DNA of 13,837 bases, taken from positions 1 to 13,837 of the forward strand of contig SBFT01000313.1 of NCBI GenBank assembly GCA_006227805.1, read 5' to 3'. Made by a program: the position numbers and the translations under genes. Shown piece after piece: positions 1-6,297 of this stretch. The notes beneath the pieces are model-generated. The model did not search any database. It saw only the letters and a program-made list of their open reading frames with translations, and was not told the origin of the DNA. Every line of letters starts with the position of its first letter. The stretch's first letter is position 1. The stretch is from Paracoccaceae bacterium (GTDB lineage Bacteria; Pseudomonadota; Alphaproteobacteria; Rhodobacterales; Rhodobacteraceae).

Positions 1-195
1 GGGGGCGAGACCTCGGGCGCGGTCACGCAGGCGCTGGGGGTGGCGGATCTGGACATCGGCCCCGAGATCGCGCCGGGCGTGCCCTGGTGTTTCGCCACCA
101 GCGGGGGCAGGCCCATTGCCCTTGCGCTGAAATCGGGCAATTTCGGAGCGACGAGCTTTTTCACCGATGCGCTGACCGCGCTGGAGCCTGCATGA
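1..195 (+). CDS. otnK: 3-oxo-tetronate kinase, C-terminal end (partial)
   Basis: Only the last 64 codons are in the window; the gene is open at its 5' edge. The visible frame opens with GGETSGAV and ends ALKSGNFGATSFF...LEPA before TGA. The GGETSGAV turn and the ALKSGNFG segment are typical of the nucleotide-binding C-terminal half of the DUF1537/OtnK kinase family. From family knowledge, OtnK is a cytoplasmic ATP-dependent kinase that phosphorylates 3-oxo-tetronate at C4. Its stop TGA overlaps the ATG of the next gene (ATGA, 192-195), and the two downstream genes are the expected pathway partners, which supports OtnK over other DUF1537 kinases. Substrate stereochemistry (erythronate or threonate) cannot be told from this fragment. 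Confidence 0.85.
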   Translation, partial: GGETSGAVTQALGVADLDIGPEIAPGVPWCFATSGGRPIALALKSGNFGATSFFTDALTALEPA

Positions 196-836
196 GCGAC
201 GAAACCCGCCTGCGCGAACAGATCTGCCTTCTGGCGCGGTCGATGTTCGACCGGGGCCTGACCCATGGCAGCACCGGCAACATCTCGGCCCGGACCTCGG
301 ACGGCGGACTTCTGGTCTCGCCCACCGGCACCAGTTTCGGGCGGCTGGACCCCGCGCGGCTGGCGCGCTTCGATGCCAGGGGCGTCCATGTGGGCGGCGA
401 CGCGCCCACGAAGGAAATGCCGCTCCATGCCGCCTTCTACGAGACGCGCAAGGGTGCGGGCGCGGTGGTGCACCTGCATTCGTGCCATTCCGTCGCGCTG
501 TCGATGCTGCCGGACGTGGACCCCGACGACTTCCTGCCGCCGCTGACGCCCTATTCGGTGATGCAGCTGGGGCGCGTGAAGCTCCTGCCGTTCTTCCTGC
601 CGGGCGATCCGGCGATGGGCGAGGCGCTGCGCGGCCTTGGCGGCAAGCGGTCCGCCGTGATGCTGGCCAATCACGGCCCGGTCGTCGCGGGCCGCGACGT
701 CGAGGCCGCCTGCAACGCGGTCGAGGAACTGGAAGCGACCGCGCGCCTGGCGCTGATGACGCGCGGCATGAGCGCGCGCGGGCTGAGCGGCGCGCAGGTC
801 CGCGCGGTGGTGCAGCGTTTCGAGGTCGATTGGTGA
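192..836 (+). CDS. otnC: 3-oxo-tetronate 4-phosphate decarboxylase (class II aldolase/adducin family)
   Basis: A 214-residue class II aldolase-fold protein, the usual OtnC length. The family is metal-dependent and cytoplasmic; OtnC converts 3-oxo-tetronate 4-phosphate to dihydroxyacetone phosphate and CO2. Visible motifs are HGSTGNIS near residues 24-31, SPTGTS near 41-46, TKEMP with the likely acid E75, the HLHS metal motif with H94 and H96, and NHGP with H161 as third metal ligand. I chose the ATG at 192 because it sits in an ATGA overlap with otnK and gives the normal N terminus (MSDETRLREQICLLA). A start at 87 in the same frame would lie inside otnK and add unrelated residues. The stop overlaps the GTG of otnI. 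L-fuculose-phosphate aldolase is the alternative family member; the otnK/otnI neighbours argue for OtnC. Confidence 0.88.
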   Translation: MSDETRLREQICLLARSMFDRGLTHGSTGNISARTSDGGLLVSPTGTSFGRLDPARLARFDARGVHVGGDAPTKEMPLHAAFYETRKGAGAVVHLHSCHSVALSMLPDVDPDDFLPPLTPYSVMQLGRVKLLPFFLPGDPAMGEALRGLGGKRSAVMLANHGPVVAGRDVEAACNAVEELEATARLALMTRGMSARGLSGAQVRAVVQRFEVDW

Positions 837-1609
837 GGACGCGCTTTTCGGCCAATCTGGGCTTTCTCTGGACCGAGCTTGCGCTGCCCGACGCGATCCG
901 GGCGGCGAAGGCCGCGGGCTTCGACGCGGTCGAATGCCACTGGCCCTACGACACCGACCCCGCCGATGTCGCGGCGGCCCTGCGCGAGACCGGGCTGCCG
1001 ATGCTGGGCCTCAACACGCGGCGCGGCGATGTGGCCGCGGGCGAGAACGGGCTGTCCGCCCTGCCGGGCCGCGGGGCGGAGGCGCGCGCGGCCATAGACG
1101 AGGCCATCGCCTATGCGCGGGCCACGGGCACGGGCGCGGTCCATGTCATGGCGGGTTTCGCCGCGGGCGAGGCCGCGCGGGCGGTCTTCGCGGAGAACCT
1201 CGCCCATGCCTGCGACGCGGCCCCCGATCTGACCTTCCTGATCGAGCCCCTGAACCACCGCGACGCGCCGGGCTATTTCCTGCAGGGCTCGACCCAGGCG
1301 CGCGGGATCATCGAGGCGGTCGGGCGGCCCAATCTGAAGCTGATGTTCGACTGCTACCACCTCCAGATCCTGGAAGGCGACCTGACGAGGCGGCTGACGG
1401 ACCTTCTGCCCCTCATCGGGCATGTCCAGTTCGCGGGCGTTCCCGACCGGGGACCGCCGGACCGGGGCGAGGTGAACTATGCCCATGTCTTCGCGCATCT
1501 GGGCCGCCTGGGATGGGACCGGCCCCTGGGTGCCGAATACCGGCCCGGTGGCCCGACCGGCGCCAGCCTAGACTGGTTGCGCGCCTTTCAGGGCGGGCCG
1601 GGCGGGTGA
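833..1609 (+). CDS. otnI: 2-oxo-tetronate isomerase (hydroxypyruvate isomerase family)
   Basis: A 258-residue TIM-barrel sugar isomerase. OtnI interconverts 2-oxo- and 3-oxo-tetronate, supplying the substrate of OtnK; the family is related to hydroxypyruvate isomerase Hyi. The N terminus reads RTRFSANLGFLW, matching family starts. Probable metal and catalytic residues are E138 in IEPLNHRDAPGYFL, D173 and H176 in MFDCYHLQ, H197 in GHVQFAG and E235 in GAEYRPGG. The start is GTG at 833-835 inside a GTGA overlap with otnC; no in-frame ATG gives a complete barrel. The last 42 bp overlap, tail to tail, the minus-strand FAD oxidoreductase. Hyi itself is the alternative, but the otnK-otnC-otnI order makes OtnI much more likely. 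Confidence 0.86.
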   Translation: MRTRFSANLGFLWTELALPDAIRAAKAAGFDAVECHWPYDTDPADVAAALRETGLPMLGLNTRRGDVAAGENGLSALPGRGAEARAAIDEAIAYARATGTGAVHVMAGFAAGEAARAVFAENLAHACDAAPDLTFLIEPLNHRDAPGYFLQGSTQARGIIEAVGRPNLKLMFDCYHLQILEGDLTRRLTDLLPLIGHVQFAGVPDRGPPDRGEVNYAHVFAHLGRLGWDRPLGAEYRPGGPTGASLDWLRAFQGGPGG

Positions 1610-2713
1610 CAGGCTGGCAGGGTCCAGCCCCGCGTCCAGGATGTCCTGCGGCACCGCCTCGCCCATGACCTGCGCGGCGGCCAGGCGCGACAGGGCGGCG
1701 ACCGACTGGATGCCGTATCCGCCCTGACCGGCCAGCCAGTAGAACCCTTCGGCCCGGGCCGAGAAGCCCGCAACGGGGCACTTGTCCGCGACGAAGCTGC
1801 GCAGGCCCGCCCATCGGCTTTCGATGCGGCGCACCTTCAGATCGAACGCCGTCTCGATCCGGTCGATGCAGAGCGCGATGTCCATCTCGTCGGGCTGCAC
1901 GTCCGAGGGCACGTCCAGGTCCTCGTTGGCGGGCGAGATCAGCAGGCGGCCTGCGTCCGGTTTCAGGTAGAAGGTTTCCTCGACATCGACGACCAGCGGC
2001 AGCCGAGCCACCGCGACGCCTTCGGGTGCCGCGATGGTCAGGGCGGTCCTGCGCAGCGGCTTCAGCCCGATGGGCTCGGCCCCGGCCATCCGGCCCAGGC
2101 GATCGGCCCAGGCCCCGGCGGCATTGACCACGCGCAGGGCGCGCAGCGTGCCGCCCGGCGTCTCGACCCGCCAGAGCCCGCCGTCGCGCGCGAGGCCCGA
2201 GACCTGCGATTTCACGCGCATCTCACCGCCGCGCGCGCGGAACAGACGCAGATAGCCCTGGTGCAGCGCCGCGACATCCATGCCCTGGGACACGCGGTCG
2301 ATCAGGCCCGCATCGGCATAGCCCGCGCGCAACAGCGGCACGCGCGCCTGCAAGGCGGCCGCGTCCAGATGGTCGACCGCCGCGCCCAGTTCCGCCTGCA
2401 AGGCCCGCAGCGCCTCGGCCTGGTCGGGGCGGGCGATGAAGACGGCGTCGATCGGGTGCAGTAGCGGCACCTCGGCAAAGCCCGCGGGCGGGTTCTCGAG
2501 GAAGTCCTGCGAGGCGCGCGTCAGGGCACGGATGGGGGCGGGGCCATAGACCGGGGAATAGATCGCGGCCGAGCGTCCGGTGGTGTGATAGCCGGGCTGC
2601 GCCTCCATCTCGAGGAGCACGACGCGCGCGGTCTCCGCCAGGTGCGCCGCCACCGACGCCCCCGCGATGCCCGCGCCGATCACGGCGACATCCCAGATCA
2701 TCTCGTCCTGCAT
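1568..2713 (-). CDS. DauA-like FAD-dependent D-amino acid dehydrogenase (DAO family)
   Basis: A 381-residue single-domain flavoprotein of the DAO/glycine-oxidase family. Such enzymes oxidatively deaminate D-amino acids to 2-oxo acids and ammonia. The dinucleotide-binding GAGIAG lies at residues 13-18, followed by an acidic strand end (LLEME) and QPGYHTTGRSAAIY (39-52). WAGLRSFVAD carries R305, and GQGGYGIQ lies near the C terminus. From memory these blocks match Pseudomonas D-arginine dehydrogenase DauA closely. DauA active-site H48 appears to be Ile51 here, while Y53 aligns with Y56, so the substrate may differ. The ATG at 2713 has GAGGAA upstream and gives the family N terminus; the frame is open far upstream, but that part is antisense to fadD. 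Convergent with otnI and divergent from fadD. Proline or sarcosine oxidase relatives are less likely. Confidence 0.8.
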   Translation of the reverse strand: MQDEMIWDVAVIGAGIAGASVAAHLAETARVVLLEMEAQPGYHTTGRSAAIYSPVYGPAPIRALTRASQDFLENPPAGFAEVPLLHPIDAVFIARPDQAEALRALQAELGAAVDHLDAAALQARVPLLRAGYADAGLIDRVSQGMDVAALHQGYLRLFRARGGEMRVKSQVSGLARDGGLWRVETPGGTLRALRVVNAAGAWADRLGRMAGAEPIGLKPLRRTALTIAAPEGVAVARLPLVVDVEETFYLKPDAGRLLISPANEDLDVPSDVQPDEMDIALCIDRIETAFDLKVRRIESRWAGLRSFVADKCPVAGFSARAEGFYWLAGQGGYGIQSVAALSRLAAAQVMGEAVPQDILDAGLDPASLSPARPALKGAQPV

Positions 2714-2812
2714 GGCGGTTCCTCGCTGCGGCCTCGCCTGCCTCTTTGCCGCGTCGGCGGGGCCGAGGTCAATCATCGGGCCGATCCGCCGCAAGGTCAT
2801 TTCCGATCTTTC

Positions 2813-2842
2813 TTGACAAGCGGGCGGGTGCGCGGGTCTTTC
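2813..2842 (+). promoter_or_regulatory. Possible housekeeping promoter for the fadD unit
   Basis: The 156-bp gap between the divergent dauA-like gene and fadD contains one perfect TTGACA at 2813-2818, 52 bp before the fadD ATG. At 17-18 bp spacing only a weak -10 (GTCTTT or TCTTTC) is present. Weak -10 elements after a good TTGAC are common in Rhodobacter-type promoters, but this rests on a single hexamer. Nothing else in the gap is recognisable. Confidence 0.3.
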
Positions 2843-2869
2843 ATTCAAAACTCCGGGGAGGGGAAAGCC

Positions 2870-4588
2870 ATGACCGACCGTCCGTGGACGGCCTTCTATG
2901 GCGCGGGCGCCCGCGCCGAGATCGAGCGCGCATCCTATCGCAGCATCGGCGAGCTGGTGCGCTCGGTCGCGCAGACCTATGGCCGTGCGCCGGCCTTCAC
3001 CTGCTGCCTGCCCAACGGCATGAACGGCACCCTGTCCTTCGCCCAGGTGGACGAGATGTCGGACGCGCTGGCCGTCTACCTGCGCGAGGTTGCGGGCCTG
3101 GCGGCGGGCGACCGCGTGGCGGTGCAATTGCCCAACGGCCTGTCCTTTCCGATCGCGGTCTTCGGGGTTCTGAAGGCGGGTTGCGTGCTGGTGAACGTCA
3201 ACCCGCTCTATACCGCCGAGGAGATGGCCAAGCAGTTCCAGGACGCCGAGCCGCACGCCCTGATCATCGCCGACATGTTCGCCGACAAGGTGCCCGCGGC
3301 CACCAGGGGCCACCCGATCCCGAACCTGATCGTGACCCGCGTGGCCGAGTTCCTGCCCGCCCTGCCGCGCGGCATCGTGGGGCTGGTCCAGAAATACTGG
3401 GACCGCAGCATCAAGCCGGTCGAGATCGGCCATGTCCGCCTGCCGCAGGCGCTGGAGGCGGGCCGCGCCCACCGCGCGGCCGAGAGGATCGAGGTCGACG
3501 CCTATATCCGGAACGTCCAGCCGGATGACGTGGCGGTCCTGCAATACACCGGCGGCACCACCGGCGTCGCCAAGGGCGCGATGCTGACCCATGCCAACCT
3601 GATCCTGAACATGGAACAGACGATGGAACTGATCAGCGACGCGGTGAAGAAGGGCGAGGAAGTCGCCCTGACCGCGCTGCCGATGTATCACGTCTTCGCC
3701 TTCACCGTGAACCTCCTGGGCTTCTGGTGGCTGGGCGCGCGCAACATCCTGATCCCGAACCCGCGCCCCCTGTCCAACCTCAAGCGCGCCTTCGAGAACT
3801 ACCGCATCACCTGGCTGAGCGGGGTGAACACGCTCTTCAACGGCCTGACGAACGAGGTCTGGTTCACCGACAGCCCGCCCCGGCACCTGAAATTCGCCAG
3901 CGCCGGCGGAATGGCGCTGCAGACGGCGGTGGCGCGGAAATGGGAGGCGATCACCGGCAAGCCCGTCCTGCAGGGATACGGCCTGACCGAAACCTCGCCG
4001 GTGCTGACGTTCAACCCGCTGGGCAAGGCGCGCGAGGGCTCGATCGGGGTGCCGGTGCCCTCGACGCTGATCGCCTGCCTCGACGACGCGGGCAACCCGG
4101 TGCCGCAGGGCCAGCCCGGCGAGATCGCCGCCAGGGGCCCGCAGATCATGGCCGGTTACTGGAAAAGGCCCGACGAGACCGCGAAGGTCATGCGCGACGG
4201 CTGGTTCCTGACCGGCGATATCGGGGTGATGGACGGCGACGGCTATGTCACCATCGTCGACCGCAAGAAGGACATGGTGGTGGTCTCGGGCTTCAACGTC
4301 TACCCCAACGAGGTCGAGGATTGCCTGGCCACCCATCCCGGGATCCTCGAATCGGCGGTGATCGGCGTTCCCGACGAGGCGACGGGCGAGGCGGTCAAGG
4401 CCTTCGTGGTGCGCCGCGACCCCGGCCTGACCGAGGCCGACATCCGCGATCACTGCAAGGCGCACCTGACCGCCTACAAGGTGCCCAAGCGCGTCGAGTT
4501 CCGCGACGAGCTGCCGAAATCGAACGTCGGCAAGATCCTTCGGAAAGACCTGCGCGCCGAGGCCATGGCGCGCCACGCAGCGGAGTAA
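2870..4588 (+). CDS. fadD: Long-chain fatty acid-CoA ligase (FadD type)
   Basis: A 572-residue AMP-forming acyl-CoA synthetase of normal FadD length. It activates a carboxylic acid with ATP and CoA through an acyl-adenylate and is usually membrane-associated. The phosphate-binding loop YTGGTTGVAKG starts at Y226, the adenylate motif QGYGLTETSP spans 368-377, TGD is at 448-450, VSGFNVYPNEVE forms the hinge region, and the catalytic lysine in KSNVGKILRK is K555. The ATG at 2870 follows a strong purine-rich Shine-Dalgarno (GGGGAGGGG, 2855-2863), and the product MTDRPW...FYGAG matches alphaproteobacterial FadD starts. A longer same-frame start at 2585 would run antisense through the DauA-like gene. 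A transporter gene follows after 6 bp. Chain-length preference cannot be read from sequence; medium-chain or other carboxylates are possible. Confidence 0.9.
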   Translation: MTDRPWTAFYGAGARAEIERASYRSIGELVRSVAQTYGRAPAFTCCLPNGMNGTLSFAQVDEMSDALAVYLREVAGLAAGDRVAVQLPNGLSFPIAVFGVLKAGCVLVNVNPLYTAEEMAKQFQDAEPHALIIADMFADKVPAATRGHPIPNLIVTRVAEFLPALPRGIVGLVQKYWDRSIKPVEIGHVRLPQALEAGRAHRAAERIEVDAYIRNVQPDDVAVLQYTGGTTGVAKGAMLTHANLILNMEQTMELISDAVKKGEEVALTALPMYHVFAFTVNLLGFWWLGARNILIPNPRPLSNLKRAFENYRITWLSGVNTLFNGLTNEVWFTDSPPRHLKFASAGGMALQTAVARKWEAITGKPVLQGYGLTETSPVLTFNPLGKAREGSIGVPVPSTLIACLDDAGNPVPQGQPGEIAARGPQIMAGYWKRPDETAKVMRDGWFLTGDIGVMDGDGYVTIVDRKKDMVVVSGFNVYPNEVEDCLATHPGILESAVIGVPDEATGEAVKAFVVRRDPGLTEADIRDHCKAHLTAYKVPKRVEFRDELPKSNVGKILRKDLRAEAMARHAAE

Positions 4589-4594
4589 CCCGGT

Positions 4595-5476
4595 ATGGTG
4601 GGCGCATTCGAACAGGCGATCCTCGCGCTGATGATCTTCGTCATCATGCTGGGCATGGGCGCGTCGCTGACCCCGCGCGACTTCTGGCTGGCGTTGCGGC
4701 GGCCCTACGGGCTGGCGATCGGCGTGATCTCGCAATACGGCTTCATGCCTCTGATCGGCTTTCTGCTGATCACGATCCTGCCCCTGCCGCAGGCGATCGC
4801 GGTGGGCGTGCTGATCATGGCCTGTATGCCGGGTGGGACGACGTCGAACATCTTCACCTATTTCTCGAAGGGCAACCTGGCGCTGTCGGTGCTGATGACC
4901 GTCACCTCGACCGTGACGGGGGTGATCCTGATCCCGATCATCCTGGTGCTCTATGCCACGGCGCTGGACCTCGAGATCCCGCGCGAGAACATCATCATCA
5001 CGCTTGTCCTGCTGCTGGTCCCCGTGGCGATCGGGATGGTGCTGCGCAAGATCAACGCCAACGTGGGCGCGGTGACCGAGTTCTTCGGCTCGGCGCTCGC
5101 GCTGTTCTTCATCCTCTTCCTGATGATCAGCTGGGTGCCGCGCAACTGGCAGTTCCTGCTGTCGACGACGCCCGCGACCTATGTGGCGGCGATCGGGCTG
5201 GGGCTGGTGGGCATCACCATCGGCTATCTCTTCGCGCGCGCCCTGCGGCTGCACCCGCGCAATGCGCGGACCGTGGCACTCGAGACCGGCATCCAGAACG
5301 GGCCGCTCGCCATCGCGATCATCGCCTTCACCTTCTCGGGCACCGAGGCGCAGGAGATCATGGCGGTGCCCGCGCTCTATTCGCTGTTCATCGTGATCGT
5401 CTCGACGCTGGTCACGCTGGTCTTCCGCCGCGCGAACACGGCGGCCGAACAGAAGCTGCCCGACAGCCTGCTCTGA
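4595..5476 (+). CDS. Bile acid:sodium symporter (BASS) family transporter
   Basis: A 293-residue, very hydrophobic inner-membrane protein with about nine or ten predicted transmembrane segments. The BASS fold transports organic anions with sodium; characterised members carry bile acids, pantoate, pyruvate or other carboxylates. Two family signatures at the crossed-helix substrate and sodium sites are visible: MPGGTTSN at residues 78-85 and ETGIQNGPLA from E230. There is no cleavable signal peptide; the first membrane segment starts near residue 6. The ATG at 4595 lies 6 bp after the fadD stop, with GGAG at 4582-4585 inside the fadD end as ribosome site, so the two genes are probably co-transcribed. 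I infer an imported carboxylate that FadD could activate; the substrate itself is unknown. Confidence 0.85.
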   Translation: MVGAFEQAILALMIFVIMLGMGASLTPRDFWLALRRPYGLAIGVISQYGFMPLIGFLLITILPLPQAIAVGVLIMACMPGGTTSNIFTYFSKGNLALSVLMTVTSTVTGVILIPIILVLYATALDLEIPRENIIITLVLLLVPVAIGMVLRKINANVGAVTEFFGSALALFFILFLMISWVPRNWQFLLSTTPATYVAAIGLGLVGITIGYLFARALRLHPRNARTVALETGIQNGPLAIAIIAFTFSGTEAQEIMAVPALYSLFIVIVSTLVTLVFRRANTAAEQKLPDSLL

Positions 5477-5477
5477 C

Positions 5478-5515
5478 CGCGCGCCCCCCGACCGGCGCGC
5501 GATCATGAGGTTTTT
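5478..5515 (+). terminator. Possible intrinsic terminator after the BASS gene
   Basis: Directly after the TGA, CGCGCGCC (5478-5485) and GGCGCGCG (5494-5501) form a perfect 8-bp GC stem with an 8-nt loop. A run of five T follows at 5511-5515, nine bases beyond the stem, so the geometry is imperfect. A second small hairpin, CCCCG-AATC-CGGGG, lies at 5537-5550. Between them they could separate the fadD unit from the che operon. Confidence 0.4.
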
Positions 5516-5578
5516 CCGGGTTTGATCCCGCGATCGCCCCGAATCCGGGGTGGCCGTTCACCTGTTGTTAGCAGCCCT

Positions 5579-5586
5579 GCCGATAA
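5579..5586 (+). promoter_or_regulatory. Sigma-28-like -10 element upstream of the che operon
   Basis: GCCGATAA is an exact match to the classical flagellar/chemotaxis sigma-28 (FliA) -10 octamer. It lies 47 bp before the first che gene, which fits class III flagellar control. The canonical TAAA at 15 bp upstream is not present (ACCT at 5560-5563), so the -35 half is missing or divergent. An octamer like this is expected by chance somewhere in a window this size with moderate probability; its position is the argument. Confidence 0.4.
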
Positions 5587-5609
5587 GTCTGGTCTCCGAC
5601 AAGCCAGAC
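5587..5609. promoter_or_regulatory. Inverted repeat at the expected che transcription start
   Basis: GTCTGG (5587-5592) and CCAGAC (5604-5609) form a perfect 6-bp inverted repeat separated by 11 bases, immediately downstream of the sigma-28-like element. It could be an operator or a 5'-leader hairpin; no regulator is identified. It may also be chance. Confidence 0.25.
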
Positions 5610-5633
5610 CGGGGACAAATCAACAGGGTGCCC

Positions 5634-5921
5634 ATGACAATCAGCAATTCACATGCGATCGACCTTGCCGATCCGGACTGGACCGACGCGCCAGAGCGTA
5701 TCGTCGCGCGCCTTGTCCAGGTTTCCGATGGCGCGATCCGGATCAACGCGGGCGCCGCGGGACCCTTGCTCGCCCCAGTGGCGCAGATCCTGCTGGCGGC
5801 GCGCAACACGGCGCGGGCGCGCGGGGCGGATCTGGTGCTGATCGGCGTCACGCCGGCCTGCCGTGACAGCATGGCGTCCCTCGGTCTGCCCGCCGACATC
5901 TTCCAACACGAGGAGGTCTGA
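5634..5921 (+). CDS. STAS-domain protein heading the che operon (CheS-position protein)
   Basis: A small 95-residue cytoplasmic protein. Residues about 35-90 have the STAS-fold pattern: a short strand (AIRIN), a long helix (APVAQILLAARNTARARG), a strand (LVLIGV) and TPACRDSMASLGL, as in SpoIIAA-like domains. The serine that SpoIIAA-type antagonists phosphorylate is not visible (GAAGPLL there), so partner-switch phosphorylation is unlikely. It sits 1 bp before cheY1, the position of Sinorhizobium CheS (97 residues, from memory), which binds CheA and speeds CheY1 dephosphorylation; a similar role is inference. The ATG at 5634 has AGGG five bases upstream; an in-frame GTG at 5628 is an alternative start. 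The gene's end supplies AGGAGG for cheY1. Confidence 0.7.
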   Translation: MTISNSHAIDLADPDWTDAPERIVARLVQVSDGAIRINAGAAGPLLAPVAQILLAARNTARARGADLVLIGVTPACRDSMASLGLPADIFQHEEV

Positions 5922-5922
5922 G

Positions 5923-6297
5923 ATGACATCGGTCCTGGCCATCGACGATTCGCGCACGATGCGCGAAATGGTCTCGCGCACGCTGAGTGCCGCAGGGTTT
6001 TCCGTCACCACCGCCGAAGACGGGGTTCTTGGCGTGGAAGCCTTCCGCAAGGCCCGCTTCGCGGCGGTGATCACCGACATCAACATGCCCAACATGGACG
6101 GTTTCGGCGTCATCGATGCGATCCGGAAAGGCGACGTCAACCGCAAGGTGCCGATCCTGGTGCTGACCACCGAAAGCGGTGCGGCCTTGAAGGAGCGCGC
6201 GCGCCAGGCCCGCGCGACCGGCTGGATCGTCAAACCCTTCGATGACGACGCCCTGGTCGACGTCATCCGCCGTGTCACGGGGACCTTGCCGGAATGA
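5923..6297 (+). CDS. cheY: Chemotaxis response regulator CheY (first copy)
   Basis: A 124-residue single-domain receiver with no output domain. The acidic pair is D8-D9 (IDDS), the phosphoacceptor D52 lies in ITDINMPNMDG, the switch threonine is T82 in VLTTES, and K104 lies in GWIVKPF. All residues needed for phosphotransfer from CheA are present. Trp101 sits where enteric CheY has Tyr106, as is common in alphaproteobacterial CheYs next to cheA. AGGAGG at 5911-5916 precedes the ATG, 1 bp after the STAS gene; the stop overlaps cheA by 4 bp. In the Sinorhizobium arrangement the copy beside cheA is the phosphate sink and the later copy binds the motor. That division of labour is inferred here, not shown. 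Confidence 0.92.
   Translation: MTSVLAIDDSRTMREMVSRTLSAAGFSVTTAEDGVLGVEAFRKARFAAVITDINMPNMDGFGVIDAIRKGDVNRKVPILVLTTESGAALKERARQARATGWIVKPFDDDALVDVIRRVTGTLPE

Noticed and set aside
671..1498. Minus-strand ORF of 275 codons across otnC/otnI
   Set aside because: Antisense shadow of two well-supported genes; no motif in the translation.
2714..5506. Very long minus-strand open frame continuing upstream of the DauA-like gene through fadD and the symporter
   Set aside because: The product is His/Asp/Arg/Gln-rich low-complexity sequence, the expected antisense of a high-GC codon-biased gene. Only the part from the ATG at 2713 has flavoprotein motifs.
5550..5633. Upstream in-frame extension of the STAS gene beginning near 5550
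   Set aside because: It would run through the sigma-28-like element and the dyad, and the added residues do not resemble the STAS family.
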